From Streptomyces venezuelae (lineage in GTDB: Bacteria > Actinomycetota > Actinomycetes > Streptomycetales > Streptomycetaceae), in NCBI RefSeq assembly GCF_008642335.1, contig NZ_CP029191.1, forward strand, positions 6,944,001 to 7,008,000: 64,000 nucleotides of DNA, written 5' to 3'. Below are positions 24,185 to 32,792 of this stretch, piece after piece. Made by a program: the position numbers and the translations under genes. The first letter of the stretch is position 1. Each line of letters starts with the position of its first letter. The notes below the pieces were generated by a model that had not been told where the DNA came from, did no database searches, and saw only the letters and a list, made by a program, of their open reading frames with translations.

Positions 24185-25045
24185 TCACGCCCCGTCGTCC
24201 GCCGACCAGGGGCGCAGCCAGCGCGGGTCGGGGCTGTCGTCGGAGCGTACGAAACGGGTGTCCACGGAGAGCCGCATCGTGTCCGTCGTCGTGTCCAGGG
24301 ACGCGTGGATCACGCGCGGCAGGTGCACCATCACGTCGCCCGCCGCGAAGTCCGCGTACAGCCAGCGGCGGCCGAGCGTGCGGGCGGTCAGCTCCAGGTC
24401 GTGGCAGATCTGCCGCCGGTCGCCCGGCCGGTCGGTGGTGTCGCGCAGCGGGGCGTACTCCTCGGGCGCCAGTCGGTGGGAGCCCTCCAGGTAGACCAGG
24501 GCGCCGGTCGGCGGCTTGCAGTCGCCGACCGGGATCCAGAAGGTGACGACGCGCGGCGACCCCTTGTCCATGTAGTCGAAGTCGACGTGGGCGCGGGAGG
24601 CGCGCCGGGTGCCGCGGTGGAAGTGGCGCAGGATCCGGCGCGGCAGCATCTCCGCCTTGGCGTCGAGGAGTTGACCGGCCAGCTCGGACAGGGCCGGGTT
24701 CGCCACGAACTGGTCGAAGGGCTCCGAGCGGACGAACGCGTACGCCGGATGCCCCGCGACGCCGTACTCCGGGACACCTTCGGGCACGCGTCCCGAGAAG
24801 ACGCCGTCCTCGGGCGAGCTGCCCGGTGCGAGGAGGCCCGGCGGGAAGAGCGAGAAGTACCGGCCGCGGAGCCGCAGCACCTCCGCGCGGTCGAGCAGCC
24901 CCGGCAGGTACAGGTAGCCGTCCGCGTGCAGCCGCTCCCGCAGCGCGCCGGCGTCCCTCGTCCCCAGCAGGTCCGCGCTGCGGCGCAGCGGGCCGAAGAG
25001 TTCCGGCGTGAAGGGTATCGGTACGCCGTTCGACGACAGGTTCAC
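24185..25045 (-). CDS. Phytanoyl-CoA dioxygenase (PhyH) family oxygenase
   Basis: A 286-residue Fe(II)/2-oxoglutarate-dependent oxygenase. The facial triad is visible as His153 and Asp155 in AHVDFDYMD and His247 in RVIHASLD; the 2-oxoglutarate-binding Arg is probably in MRLSVDTRF. FWIPVGDCKPPTGALVYLEGSH is a typical PhyH core. It is the last gene of the five-gene minus-strand operon, 49 bases after the adenylating enzyme gene. It likely hydroxylates a pathway intermediate; the substrate is unknown. Confidence 0.85.
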   Translation of the reverse strand: MNLSSNGVPIPFTPELFGPLRRSADLLGTRDAGALRERLHADGYLYLPGLLDRAEVLRLRGRYFSLFPPGLLAPGSSPEDGVFSGRVPEGVPEYGVAGHPAYAFVRSEPFDQFVANPALSELAGQLLDAKAEMLPRRILRHFHRGTRRASRAHVDFDYMDKGSPRVVTFWIPVGDCKPPTGALVYLEGSHRLAPEEYAPLRDTTDRPGDRRQICHDLELTARTLGRRWLYADFAAGDVMVHLPRVIHASLDTTTDTMRLSVDTRFVRSDDSPDPRWLRPWSADDGA

Positions 25046-25094
25046 GATGCGTGTCCCTCGATCCTTCGGGTCGGTGGACCGGCCTGCGGACCGG

Positions 25095-26222
25095 TCAGTA
25101 GACGCCTTCCACCGCCTCTTCGGCGGCCCCGGACTCCACGAAGGGCCGCACGGCGGCCACTCCGTCCCAGGGGAACCACGGATGCGGCCCGGTCCTGACC
25201 GCGCTGTCCCGCTCCAGGAGGTTCGGCAGGAACAGGTCTTCCAGGAGCGTCGTGGCGCGCACCCGGCCCCGCTGCCCGACCTCGACCTCGCGCCACGGGT
25301 CGGAGTCGTCGACGACCTTCAGGACCGCGAAGGGCGGCGGCAGGTGGTAGGAGTGCCCGGTGCCGCCCGCCACGGCGGGGGCACCCGCCACTGGATCGGC
25401 CTGCAGGGCATGGCCGACCAGTGTGTTCCCGTACGTGTCGATCCACTGCACGCCCGCCAGGTGCTCCTCGCGCAGGAACTCGGCCTCGGCGGCGTTGCAC
25501 GAGGTGCCGCCGGTGCAGACCGCGCGGATGCCGTACGTGTGCAGGGGCCGGGGCAGCCGCATCGCTAGCTCGACGAGCAGCCGGGACGTCGTGAACAGCA
25601 GAGACGGGCGCTCGGCGGCGAGCAGCGCGAGGGTCTGGTCGATCAGGTGCCCGGTGTAGGCGCCGGCCTCGCCGCCCGCACGCAGCGCGGCCTTCACCCA
25701 GCGCGGGTCGAAGTCGATGGCGTGCACGGCGCCGCGCCAGCTGTCGGCGAGGCCCTCCACGAAGTGCCCGTACGCGTGCGGCCCGCTCGGCGTCATCGCG
25801 AGGATGTCGCCGCCCGCGACGCCGCGCGCCTCGAGGACGGTGCGGTAGATCTCCACGTCGTACGCGAGACGCGTGACGTTGACGATCCGGCAGGGCGGGC
25901 CCGTGGTGCCGCCGGTCTCGAAGACCCGGAAGGGCCGGTCGCGGTAGCCGCGCGGACGCAGATCGCGGGCGTTCGCCGCGCGCAGCTCGGCCTTGTCGAA
26001 GAGACCGAAGCGGTCCAGGTCGGCGAAGCCGTCGATGTCCTCGACCGGGTCGAAGCCGAGCTTCCCGCGCCGCGCGACCCAGAAGGGGCTGCCGGTCTCC
26101 GGGTCGAAGTGCCAGCGCATCATGCGCCGCGTCCACGTGTCGAGGCCGATGCCGAGCTCAGGGACGCGCTCGCGCAGCCTGTCGGGCAGCGTGCCGAAGG
26201 CGGTGGTCATGCGGGGCCTCAC
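25095..26222 (-). CDS. PaaK/LuxE-like adenylate-forming enzyme
   Basis: A 375-residue ANL-type protein. The phosphate-binding loop is FETGGTTGPP at residues 101-110; AVCTGGTSCNAAEAEFL and the aromatic DTYGNTLVGHALQ correspond to later adenylation motifs, and GQRGRVRATTLLEDLFLPN precedes the short C-terminal part. Size and motif spacing resemble acyl-protein synthetase LuxE and phenylacetate-CoA ligases rather than long acyl-CoA synthetases. GTG at 26222 overlaps the LuxC-like gene stop by four bases; ATG at 26210 is an alternative. Paired with a LuxC-like reductase it should activate a carboxylate for reduction to an aldehyde (family knowledge); the acid is unknown. Confidence 0.78.
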   Translation of the reverse strand: MRPRMTTAFGTLPDRLRERVPELGIGLDTWTRRMMRWHFDPETGSPFWVARRGKLGFDPVEDIDGFADLDRFGLFDKAELRAANARDLRPRGYRDRPFRVFETGGTTGPPCRIVNVTRLAYDVEIYRTVLEARGVAGGDILAMTPSGPHAYGHFVEGLADSWRGAVHAIDFDPRWVKAALRAGGEAGAYTGHLIDQTLALLAAERPSLLFTTSRLLVELAMRLPRPLHTYGIRAVCTGGTSCNAAEAEFLREEHLAGVQWIDTYGNTLVGHALQADPVAGAPAVAGGTGHSYHLPPPFAVLKVVDDSDPWREVEVGQRGRVRATTLLEDLFLPNLLERDSAVRTGPHPWFPWDGVAAVRPFVESGAAEEAVEGVY

Positions 26223-27430
26223 TTCACTGGGCGGTACACGAACAGGGAGTCGGCGGCGATGGCGTCCGCAGCTCGCGGGGAGGCGCTCAGGACGGCGGCG
26301 AAGGGGAAGGGGACCTCGTGGCCGATCAGCGGATGGGACTCAGCCGCGTCGTCCGTGCTTCGCGCGTACGACGTCAAGTGGCTGTCCAGCAGGGCGAGGT
26401 GAGGCAGCGCGTACACGTCGTCGGCCGCGCTGTGGAGCACGGGCGGCCTACGGGTCAGGACGCGGTCGCCGGGGCGGAGGCGGTCGCGGATGCCGCGCGT
26501 CGCTGTTCGGGCCGCGCCCGGCTCGCGGAAGGCGGTCAGCGGCCACACCCCGTCCGGGGACAGCGCGTCGAGGGCGGCGGCGAGGCTCTGCGCCAGGGCC
26601 GCGGCGGCGTCGGGCTTCTCGCAGACGACGGTCCGCACGTTGCTGCAGAAGCGCCCGGAATCCGCCGCGATCAGTGGCAGCAGCCATGCCACGGCGTCGT
26701 CCGTCGGCATGTCGGGCGGTACAAGCGCGCAGCCGCGCCCGGGGCCCTGCAGGGTGAGCGCGGGGGAGGAGCGGACGGAGGCGGCGAGCCCGGACCCGCC
26801 GAAGACGACGTGCCGGTCGGTGAGCCGTAACAGGCCGTACAACGAACGCTGTTCGCCGGGGTAGAAGCCGAGGCGGGCCCGGGGCCAGCCCGCCGCGAGC
26901 AGGGCGGCGACGAGGCGGGCCGCGGAGACCGGTTCGCGCCGGCTCGGACGCAACCACACCCCCGCCGAGCGCTCGGCCTGGTCGCAGACCGCGTCCAGGC
27001 AGGTGAACGTGTTGCCCGGCAGCGCGACCAGGGCCAGCGCGCCGTCGGGCTCGGGGGCGTCGTCCTTCTTCAGGACGCCGTCCCGCAGCATCGCGCACCA
27101 CCGGTCCACCAACGGGCCCGGCAGCCCCGCGCTCTCCCACAGTGCCGCGCGGAACGCCGCACCGCTCTGCTCACCGACGCCTCCGACGGTGAGGGTGCCG
27201 CTGTCGAACAACTCAAGCGCTGTGAGCAGGAGTTCACGCCGTCCGGTGAGGAGGGGCAGGCCGGGCAGGGCGCTGTCCCACCAGCGCCGGTCCGCGTCGG
27301 CGACGATCTCCGGCACCAGCGCGAGTTCCCGCCCCGCGGGGCCGGGCAGCGGCGCCCGGTCGAGGGAGGTGCGCCACTCCCCTCTGCGGAAGGCGGAGAT
27401 CGTCTCCGCGGCCGGGGTTTCGGGGGTCAC
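26219..27430 (-). CDS. LuxC-like acyl reductase / aldehyde dehydrogenase family
   Basis: A 403-residue protein of the LuxC/ALDH type. ALVALPGNTFTC (residues 133-144) and VVFGGSGLA correspond to nucleotide-binding segments; the likely catalytic thiol is Cys262 in SGRFCSNVRTVVC, matching the CS-type motif of acyl-CoA reductases. GTG start overlaps the stop of the fusion gene (GTGA) and its stop overlaps the LuxE-like start, so the three are translationally coupled. It would reduce the activated acyl group to an aldehyde with NADPH. Sequence is divergent and the family call is moderate. Confidence 0.7.
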   Translation of the reverse strand: MTPETPAAETISAFRRGEWRTSLDRAPLPGPAGRELALVPEIVADADRRWWDSALPGLPLLTGRRELLLTALELFDSGTLTVGGVGEQSGAAFRAALWESAGLPGPLVDRWCAMLRDGVLKKDDAPEPDGALALVALPGNTFTCLDAVCDQAERSAGVWLRPSRREPVSAARLVAALLAAGWPRARLGFYPGEQRSLYGLLRLTDRHVVFGGSGLAASVRSSPALTLQGPGRGCALVPPDMPTDDAVAWLLPLIAADSGRFCSNVRTVVCEKPDAAAALAQSLAAALDALSPDGVWPLTAFREPGAARTATRGIRDRLRPGDRVLTRRPPVLHSAADDVYALPHLALLDSHLTSYARSTDDAAESHPLIGHEVPFPFAAVLSASPRAADAIAADSLFVYRPVK

Positions 27431-29544
27431 GGCAGCTCGCTGCGGAGTGCGGCGACCACCCGGATCTGTTCGGCCTCGGTGAGGGACGGGTACAGCGGCA
27501 GGGCGATGTGGTGCCGCGCGAACCAGCGCGCCCGCTCGAACGTGCCTGCATCAGCGTCCGGTTGGCGCTGTGCGGCGAACTGCGGATGGTCGCACAGCAA
27601 GTGGTCGTAGACCTCGCCCGCCAGCGCCACACCGTGCCGCTCCCGCAGGAGCTTCTTGAGGAGCGGCCTGTCCAGCGGCCCTTCGGGATCCAGATAGGCG
27701 AGGTACTTGTAGTAGTTGCTGTCGGCTGCCGCGGGCACGGCGTGCGGGCGGAGGCCCGGGACGTCCGCGAGCAACACGTCGTACCGGGCGGCGAGTGCCC
27801 GGCGCCCGGCGAGCGTGCCGGAGAAGCGTTCCAGGTCCACCGTGCCGACGGCGGCGTGCAGTTCGCTCAGGCGCCAGTTGCCGCCGGGCCGGTCGTGCAG
27901 GGTGGAGCCCTGCGCGCTCTTGCCGTGGTCGCGCCAGCGCCGCACCTGCTCCAGATCGTCCGCCGACGCGGCCGACAGCAGACCGCCCTCGCCGCTCACC
28001 GCGACCTTCGTGGGGTAGAAGGAGAACGCGCCGAACCGCCCGAAGCTCCCCGCGGGGCGCCCGTCGAGTGTCGCCCCGAAGGCGTGCGCCGCGTCCTCCA
28101 CGACGGGGATGCCGCGCTGCCTGCAGTGGGCGAGCACCGGGTCGAGGGCGGGCGAGACGATGCCGCCGATGTGGACGGGCAGCACGGCGGCGGTGTCGGG
28201 GTGCCGGTCGAGGGAGGCGTGCAGGGCGTCCGGGTCCATGCCGAGGCCGTCGAGCTCGATGTCGACGAAGCGGACGGCCGCCCCGGCGCGTACGGCCGCG
28301 GCCGCCGTCGCGAAGAACGTGTTGACCGGTACGAGCACCGTGCGGCCCGCCACGCCGATGATGCGCAGGGCGATCTCCAGCGCCGCCGAGCCGGACGCGA
28401 CCGCCGCGGTGTCCGTGCCGGTCCACGGGCGGGCCAGCTCCTCGAAGCGGGCCACTTGGGGGCCCTGGGTGAGGATGCCGGAGGAGAGGGCGGCGTCGAC
28501 GCGGTCGAGCACGGCACGCCGTTCGTCGACCTCGAAGTGGATGCGCTGGGCGGGCACATGGGGGGTGGCGACTTGCTGCGGCCGGGTTCCCGTGAGCGTG
28601 CGGGTGAAGAAGTCCGCCGCGTGGCCGACGTGGGTGCCGTGTCCCATGTCGAGTTCGTGGACCTCGGCTTCGGCTCCGGTGCCTGCGTACGTCCCGCGGA
28701 CCGCGTCGGCCGCGGCCCGTGCGTCGTCGGGGTCCAAGTAGGAGTCGGCCGTGCCGTATTGGAGCTGGAGGGGGGCCGGGGCGAGGGCACCGTACAGGTC
28801 GGGCAGGTCGGCGTATTCCAGGATGCCGGGGAGCACCGCGCCCTCGTGGCCGGTCAACAGCCGCTCGAACAGGGCCTGGTAGGTGCCGAGATGGCTGGCC
28901 GCGCAGAGCGGGAGGTCGCGGCGTCCGGAGAGCAGCGCCGTGTGCAGGGCGACGGCCGCGCCGAGACTGTGGCCGAAGAGGCCCACACGGAGCGGGTCGA
29001 CGCGCGGGTGGGCGGTGAGGACGTCGAGGGCGCCCAGGGCGTCGCCGGTGAGGGCGCCGAGCAGGGAGTGGCCGGTGAGCGCGAACGCGTGGGCCAGCAG
29101 CGTCCCTTCGTCCCGCCCGGCCCTGCGTCCGGCGTCCAGGCCGCCGCCGATGCCGTGGTCGAAGGAGAGCGTGACGAAACCGGCCCGCGCCAGTTGTTCG
29201 GCGACGTTGCGGTCGGGGTGGTCCGGCGGCACGTCGCCGGTGAGCTGGTCCAGGCGGGCGTTCTTGCCGCCGAGGACGAGGACGGCGGGTCCGGGGCCCG
29301 CGTTCGTTCCGGGGGCCGGGTCGGGCGGGGCGAGGAGCGTGCCGTCGAAGGAGCCGCGTACGGGGGAGTGGAACACCAGCCGCTCGTGGTGCAGGCCGTC
29401 GCGTACCGATGCGGTGCTGTCGGCGACGGCGAGCGGGGCCCGTTCGACACGGGCCAGCCGCTCGACGACGGTACGCACACCGCTCCCGGCGTGCCGCAGG
29501 GCCGGCTCGGTGGCGAGGATCCCGCGCAGGTGACGTAGTTGCAT
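27427..29544 (-). CDS. Fusion of alpha/beta hydrolase and DegT/DnrJ/EryC1 aminotransferase
   Basis: A 705-residue two-domain protein. Residues 1 to about 320 form an alpha/beta hydrolase: LVLGGKNARLD, the elbow LFGHSLGAAVAL with Ser193, and a late Asp/His pair in YGTADSYLDPDD and DMGHGTHVGH. Residues from about 335 form a DegT-type PLP enzyme: SGSAALEIALR, VVEDAAHAFGA, FSFYPTKVAVSGEGG with the PLP lysine at 513, and NWRLSELHAAVG. Both halves look complete with intact catalytic residues. ATG at 29544 begins seven bases after the radical SAM stop; the open frame runs further upstream but overlaps that gene. DegT enzymes transaminate keto-sugars or keto-cyclitols (or act as dehydratases); the hydrolase might release a thioester or ester in the same pathway. 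Confidence 0.85.
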   Translation of the reverse strand: MQLRHLRGILATEPALRHAGSGVRTVVERLARVERAPLAVADSTASVRDGLHHERLVFHSPVRGSFDGTLLAPPDPAPGTNAGPGPAVLVLGGKNARLDQLTGDVPPDHPDRNVAEQLARAGFVTLSFDHGIGGGLDAGRRAGRDEGTLLAHAFALTGHSLLGALTGDALGALDVLTAHPRVDPLRVGLFGHSLGAAVALHTALLSGRRDLPLCAASHLGTYQALFERLLTGHEGAVLPGILEYADLPDLYGALAPAPLQLQYGTADSYLDPDDARAAADAVRGTYAGTGAEAEVHELDMGHGTHVGHAADFFTRTLTGTRPQQVATPHVPAQRIHFEVDERRAVLDRVDAALSSGILTQGPQVARFEELARPWTGTDTAAVASGSAALEIALRIIGVAGRTVLVPVNTFFATAAAAVRAGAAVRFVDIELDGLGMDPDALHASLDRHPDTAAVLPVHIGGIVSPALDPVLAHCRQRGIPVVEDAAHAFGATLDGRPAGSFGRFGAFSFYPTKVAVSGEGGLLSAASADDLEQVRRWRDHGKSAQGSTLHDRPGGNWRLSELHAAVGTVDLERFSGTLAGRRALAARYDVLLADVPGLRPHAVPAAADSNYYKYLAYLDPEGPLDRPLLKKLLRERHGVALAGEVYDHLLCDHPQFAAQRQPDADAGTFERARWFARHHIALPLYPSLTEAEQIRVVAALRSELP

Positions 29545-29551
29545 GTGCGGC

Positions 29552-30757
29552 TCAGACGAAGTCGCCGTGCAGCGTGCTGGGGACTTCCAGCGCGTACGCG
29601 TCCAGGGCCTCGTCGAGTTTGATCTGACCGCGCTTGAGGAGCTCCAGGAGCTCGTTCTGCGGGCGGTAGAAGCATGACTTGCACAGGTCGGTCCTGCGCG
29701 GGTTGGACGCCTCCCATTCGGCGCGCGGCCCGCCTTCGAGAACATCCGCATATCCCTGCTCGACGACATTGCCGATCAGATAGCGGCTGTTGAGGTGGAC
29801 CTGCGGGCACGGATAGAGATTTCCGTCGGCGCCGACGGCCGTCACGAACCGGCTGTAGTGGCAGTGCTCGAAGTCGCCCTCGACCTCTTCCACCTGGTCC
29901 ATCGGGCCGCGGTCCAGTTTCGGGACCGACACCTCGAAGGCGTCCGTGGAGAGGGCGGCGGCGCGGGTGAGGGATTCGGAGATCTCCGGCATCACGGATT
30001 CGATGGTCTCGTGGCCGAGAGCGCTGTAGAACTCGGGTTCGAAACGCACGTAATGCGCGCCGGACTCACGGGCGATGTGGGCCGCCTCCATGATCTCCCG
30101 GTAGTTCTGCAGGGTGATCACATAGTTGAAGCCGATGCGGAAGTCCGGGTCGACGGCGTTCTCGCGGAGCTTGCCGACCGAGCCTATGAACTTCGAGAAC
30201 GTCTGCTCGCGGTCGCGCGTGATGTCGTCGAAGGTGGCTTCCGTGCCGGCGTTCAGGCCGATGCGGACCCAGGTGTGCGTCTCCGCGACGCAGTCGGCGA
30301 CCTTGGGGCGGCCGAGGCGGGATCCGTTGGTGATCAGCCCGATCCGCAGCCCCGCCGCGTGGCCCGCGCGGCAGATGTCCGCGTAGCCGGGGTGGATGGT
30401 GCACTCGCCGCTGCCGCAGAACGTGACGGCACGGCCGTCGTTCGCGGCGAACTCGCGGAGCAGCGTCACCGCCTTGTCGGTGGCGATCGAGTCCTTGAAC
30501 GAGAACAGGTCGTAGAACTGCTCCTCGTTGGGCGAGTGGAAGTTGCAGAAATTGCACCGCATATTGCAGGCACCCATGATGCCGATCCGCATGTGCACGG
30601 GCTTGATCTCCTGGCCCGCCACGAAACGCCGCAGCAATTCGCCGTGTGCCAGGACCTTCTGCGGTGAGTGCGCCTGATCGAGACTGACGATGGGCAGACC
30701 TTCGCGATTCTGGGGGGCTGCCATTTTGATGTCGCCGGAACCGGGTGTGCTGTTCAC
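29552..30757 (-). CDS. Radical SAM enzyme with SPASM/Twitch-like C-terminal domain
   Basis: A 401-residue radical SAM enzyme. The [4Fe-4S]-AdoMet motif CNMRCNFC has Cys64, Cys68 and Cys71, followed by the GGE-like FCGSGECTIHPG and GLITNGSRL. The C-terminal part has further Cys in EHCHY, YPCPQ and DLCKSC, consistent with one auxiliary iron-sulfur cluster. GTG at 30757 is chosen because a GGGGGG run lies six bases upstream; an ATG at 30829 is less likely. First gene of the operon. Twitch/SPASM enzymes oxidise alcohols, modify peptides or rearrange carbon skeletons. The neighbourhood of DegT and Gfo/Idh genes suggests a sugar or cyclitol-derived substrate (inference). Confidence 0.87.
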   Translation of the reverse strand: MNSTPGSGDIKMAAPQNREGLPIVSLDQAHSPQKVLAHGELLRRFVAGQEIKPVHMRIGIMGACNMRCNFCNFHSPNEEQFYDLFSFKDSIATDKAVTLLREFAANDGRAVTFCGSGECTIHPGYADICRAGHAAGLRIGLITNGSRLGRPKVADCVAETHTWVRIGLNAGTEATFDDITRDREQTFSKFIGSVGKLRENAVDPDFRIGFNYVITLQNYREIMEAAHIARESGAHYVRFEPEFYSALGHETIESVMPEISESLTRAAALSTDAFEVSVPKLDRGPMDQVEEVEGDFEHCHYSRFVTAVGADGNLYPCPQVHLNSRYLIGNVVEQGYADVLEGGPRAEWEASNPRRTDLCKSCFYRPQNELLELLKRGQIKLDEALDAYALEVPSTLHGDFV

Positions 30758-30844
30758 GAACCCCCCACGCAAGATCGAGGTGCGGTGTCGTTCTTCTGGC
30801 GGTTCTCGGGACATTAGGGAGCGCCGCAAAGGCTGTCAATGGGT

Positions 30845-31054
30845 CTAGACAACCCGCGATTTGTTGGCGGAATCAGGGACGCCGGTCTGTTCGAAGAGCC
30901 GTCTGGCGTGGTAGTTGAAGGCCTCCCGCACGTCGGCCAGGGTGCTTCGGCCGCGGTCGACGTCCACGCAAGGGGCGGCGAACGCCGCCGGCGCCGCCGC
31001 CCATGGGGGTGTCAAGAGGCAGAATCCCGTCAAGTACGAGGTGGAGTGAAGCAC
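30845..31054 (-). pseudogene. Short ORF, possible gene remnant
   Basis: A 69-codon reading frame in a 347-base gap between the radical SAM gene (start 30757) and the Clp_N gene (stop 31105). Its last 40 codons use G or C at most third positions and read as a plausible amphipathic helix (LADVREAFNYHARRLFEQTG), but the first part is poor coding sequence and no Shine-Dalgarno site is visible. No family recognised. It may be the 3' remnant of a decayed gene. The rest of the gap must hold the promoter of the radical SAM operon; no clear -10/-35 pair was identified. Confidence 0.3.
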
Positions 31055-31104
31055 GGGAACCCGTGAGGCCTGCGGGTATGCGCAAGCGTGCGCCGCGCGC
31101 GGGA

Positions 31105-31854
31105 TCAGAGTGCGGAGAGCGCCTCGGTGATCGATGTGGTCGCCGCGGTCTTGTCGAGGCCGAGGTCCGTGAGGGTGCCCGAGCGGTCCTCGTGTTCCAG
31201 GAGGGCCAGCAGCAGGTGTTCCGTGCCGATGTAGTCGTGCCCGAGGCGCAGGGCCTCGCGGAACGTCAGCTCCAGGACCTTGCGGGAGTCGACGGCGTAG
31301 GGCACGAGCGCCGGCACCTCCGCGGCCTTCGCGGGCAGCGCGTCGACGACCGCGTGGCGGACGTCCTCCAAGGAGATGCCCTGCGCGGTGATCGCCCGCG
31401 CGGCCGGCGCGTCCGGCTCACTGAGCAGGCCGAGGATCAGATGCCCGGTGTGGACCTCGTCGTGCCCGGCGGTCTTCGCCTCGTTGTGCGCGGCCATCAG
31501 CGTGCTCTTCGCCCGCTCCGTGAAGCGGTTGAAGCCCTGGCTCGGGTCCAGGTCCGACGGCTCGCCCTGCTTCTTCGGCACGAACCGCTTCTGGGCGGCC
31601 TGCCGGGTCACGCCCATGCTCCGGCCGATGTCGGTCCAGGAGGCGCCGGAGCGGCGCGCCTGGTCCACGAAGTGGCCGATGAGGTGGTCGGCGATGTCCC
31701 CGAGGTGGTCGGCGGCGATCACCGCGTCGGAGAGCTGGTCGAGGGCGTCCGTGTGGACCTTCTTGATGGCCTCGATGAGGTCGTCGAGGCGGACGGGGGG
31801 AGGAGGCGCGGGGTGCGGTGCGGAGTGCGGCGTGGCGTCCGAGGAAGGCGTCAT
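31105..31854 (-). CDS. Clp N-terminal domain protein with helix-turn-helix
   Basis: A 249-residue protein. Residues 22-65 are helical; residues 72-91 (SWTDIGRSMGVTRQAAQKRF) form a clear helix-turn-helix, after which two Clp repeat motifs follow: HTGHLILGLLSEPDAPAAR and GTEHLLLALLEHEDRSG, the pattern of ClpA/ClpC N-domains. It has no ATPase domain, so it is a regulator or adaptor, not a chaperone. ATG at 31854 has no leader: a TTGACG-N18-TACGGT promoter ends six bases upstream. Two copies of a CAACC-N3-GGTTG palindrome overlap that promoter, suggesting autoregulation by its own HTH. Confidence 0.85.
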   Translation of the reverse strand: MTPSSDATPHSAPHPAPPPPVRLDDLIEAIKKVHTDALDQLSDAVIAADHLGDIADHLIGHFVDQARRSGASWTDIGRSMGVTRQAAQKRFVPKKQGEPSDLDPSQGFNRFTERAKSTLMAAHNEAKTAGHDEVHTGHLILGLLSEPDAPAARAITAQGISLEDVRHAVVDALPAKAAEVPALVPYAVDSRKVLELTFREALRLGHDYIGTEHLLLALLEHEDRSGTLTDLGLDKTAATTSITEALSAL

Positions 31855-31858
31855 GTGA

Positions 31859-31900
31859 CAACCGTAGGTTGACAGTTGAGCGGGCGTCAACCCGCGGTTG
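31859..31900 (-). promoter_or_regulatory. Leaderless promoter with paired CAACC-N3-GGTTG operators
   Basis: CAACCGTAGGTTG at 31859-31871 and CAACCCGCGGTTG at 31888-31900 are two 5-3-5 palindromes, 29 bases apart centre to centre. On the minus strand the -35 TTGACG and -10 TACGGT (18-base spacer) fall inside the distal and proximal palindromes respectively. Occupancy of both would occlude the promoter. Confidence 0.65.
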
Positions 31901-32039
31901 TCACTTCCATGGGGTGCGTCTCCCGTGGGGCACGGCGGCGGCGTACGGCCCGTACGGCGCCCGCCCACACCCCGCACCCCCGCACTGTGGTGCCCGCGAC
32001 CATGGGAGGACCCGCCCCCGCTTCCCTAGCGTTCCGGGC

Positions 32040-32792
32040 ATGACGAGCGAAGACTTCACCGGCCGGTCCGTCCTCGTGACCGGCGGCGGGAGCGGCATCG
32101 GGCGGGCCTGCGCCGAGGCGTTCGCCGCCGGCGGCGCCCTGGTCCATGTCGTCGACGTGGACGCGGAGTCGGCCAAGGCGGTGGCCGACGCGGTCGGCGG
32201 GGTGCCGCACGCGGTGGACCTCACCGACGCGGCCGCGATCCCCGCGCTTCCGACGGCCGTCGACATCCTGGTCAACAGCGCGGGCACCCAACACGTGGCG
32301 CCCATCGAGGCGTTCGACCCCGCCCGGTTCGAGCAGCTTCAACGGCTCATGGTCACGGCGCCCTTCCTGCTGCTCAAGCACTGTCTGCCGTACATGTACG
32401 GGCGGGGCTGGGGCCGGGTCGTGAACATCTCCAGCGTGCACGGGCTGCGGGCGAGCCCGTTCAAATCCGCGTACGTCGCCGCCAAGCACGGGCTGGAGGG
32501 GCTCAGCAAGGTGGCCGCGCTGGAAGGCGCCCCGCACGGGGTGACCAGCAACTGCGTGGACCCCGGCTACGTCCGTACGCCCCTGGTCGAGGGCCAGATC
32601 GCGGACCAGGCCGCCGTGCACGGCATCGCGCCGCGGGACGTCGTCGCGGACGTCCTGCTGGACCGCTCCGCGATCAAGCGGCTCATCGAACCGGCGGAGG
32701 TGGCGGAGGTCGCGCTCTGGCTGTGCGGGCCGCACACGGGGTACGTCACGGGGGCATCGCTGCCGGTGGACGGGGGGTGGGGGGCGAGCTGA
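32040..32792 (+). CDS. Short-chain dehydrogenase, 3-hydroxybutyrate dehydrogenase-like
   Basis: A 250-residue SDR. Cofactor motif TGGGSGIG at residues 14-21, the acidic VVDVDAE that favours NAD, NSAG, the catalytic NISS...YVAAK (Ser, Tyr, Lys), and PGYVRTPLV. CVDPGYVRTPLVE and the terminal TGASLPVDGGW are close to bacterial D-3-hydroxybutyrate dehydrogenases, which interconvert 3-hydroxybutyrate and acetoacetate. Divergent from the Clp_N gene; a single gene with no operon partner. ATG at 32040 lacks a strong ribosome binding site. Confidence 0.85.
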   Translation: MTSEDFTGRSVLVTGGGSGIGRACAEAFAAGGALVHVVDVDAESAKAVADAVGGVPHAVDLTDAAAIPALPTAVDILVNSAGTQHVAPIEAFDPARFEQLQRLMVTAPFLLLKHCLPYMYGRGWGRVVNISSVHGLRASPFKSAYVAAKHGLEGLSKVAALEGAPHGVTSNCVDPGYVRTPLVEGQIADQAAVHGIAPRDVVADVLLDRSAIKRLIEPAEVAEVALWLCGPHTGYVTGASLPVDGGWGAS

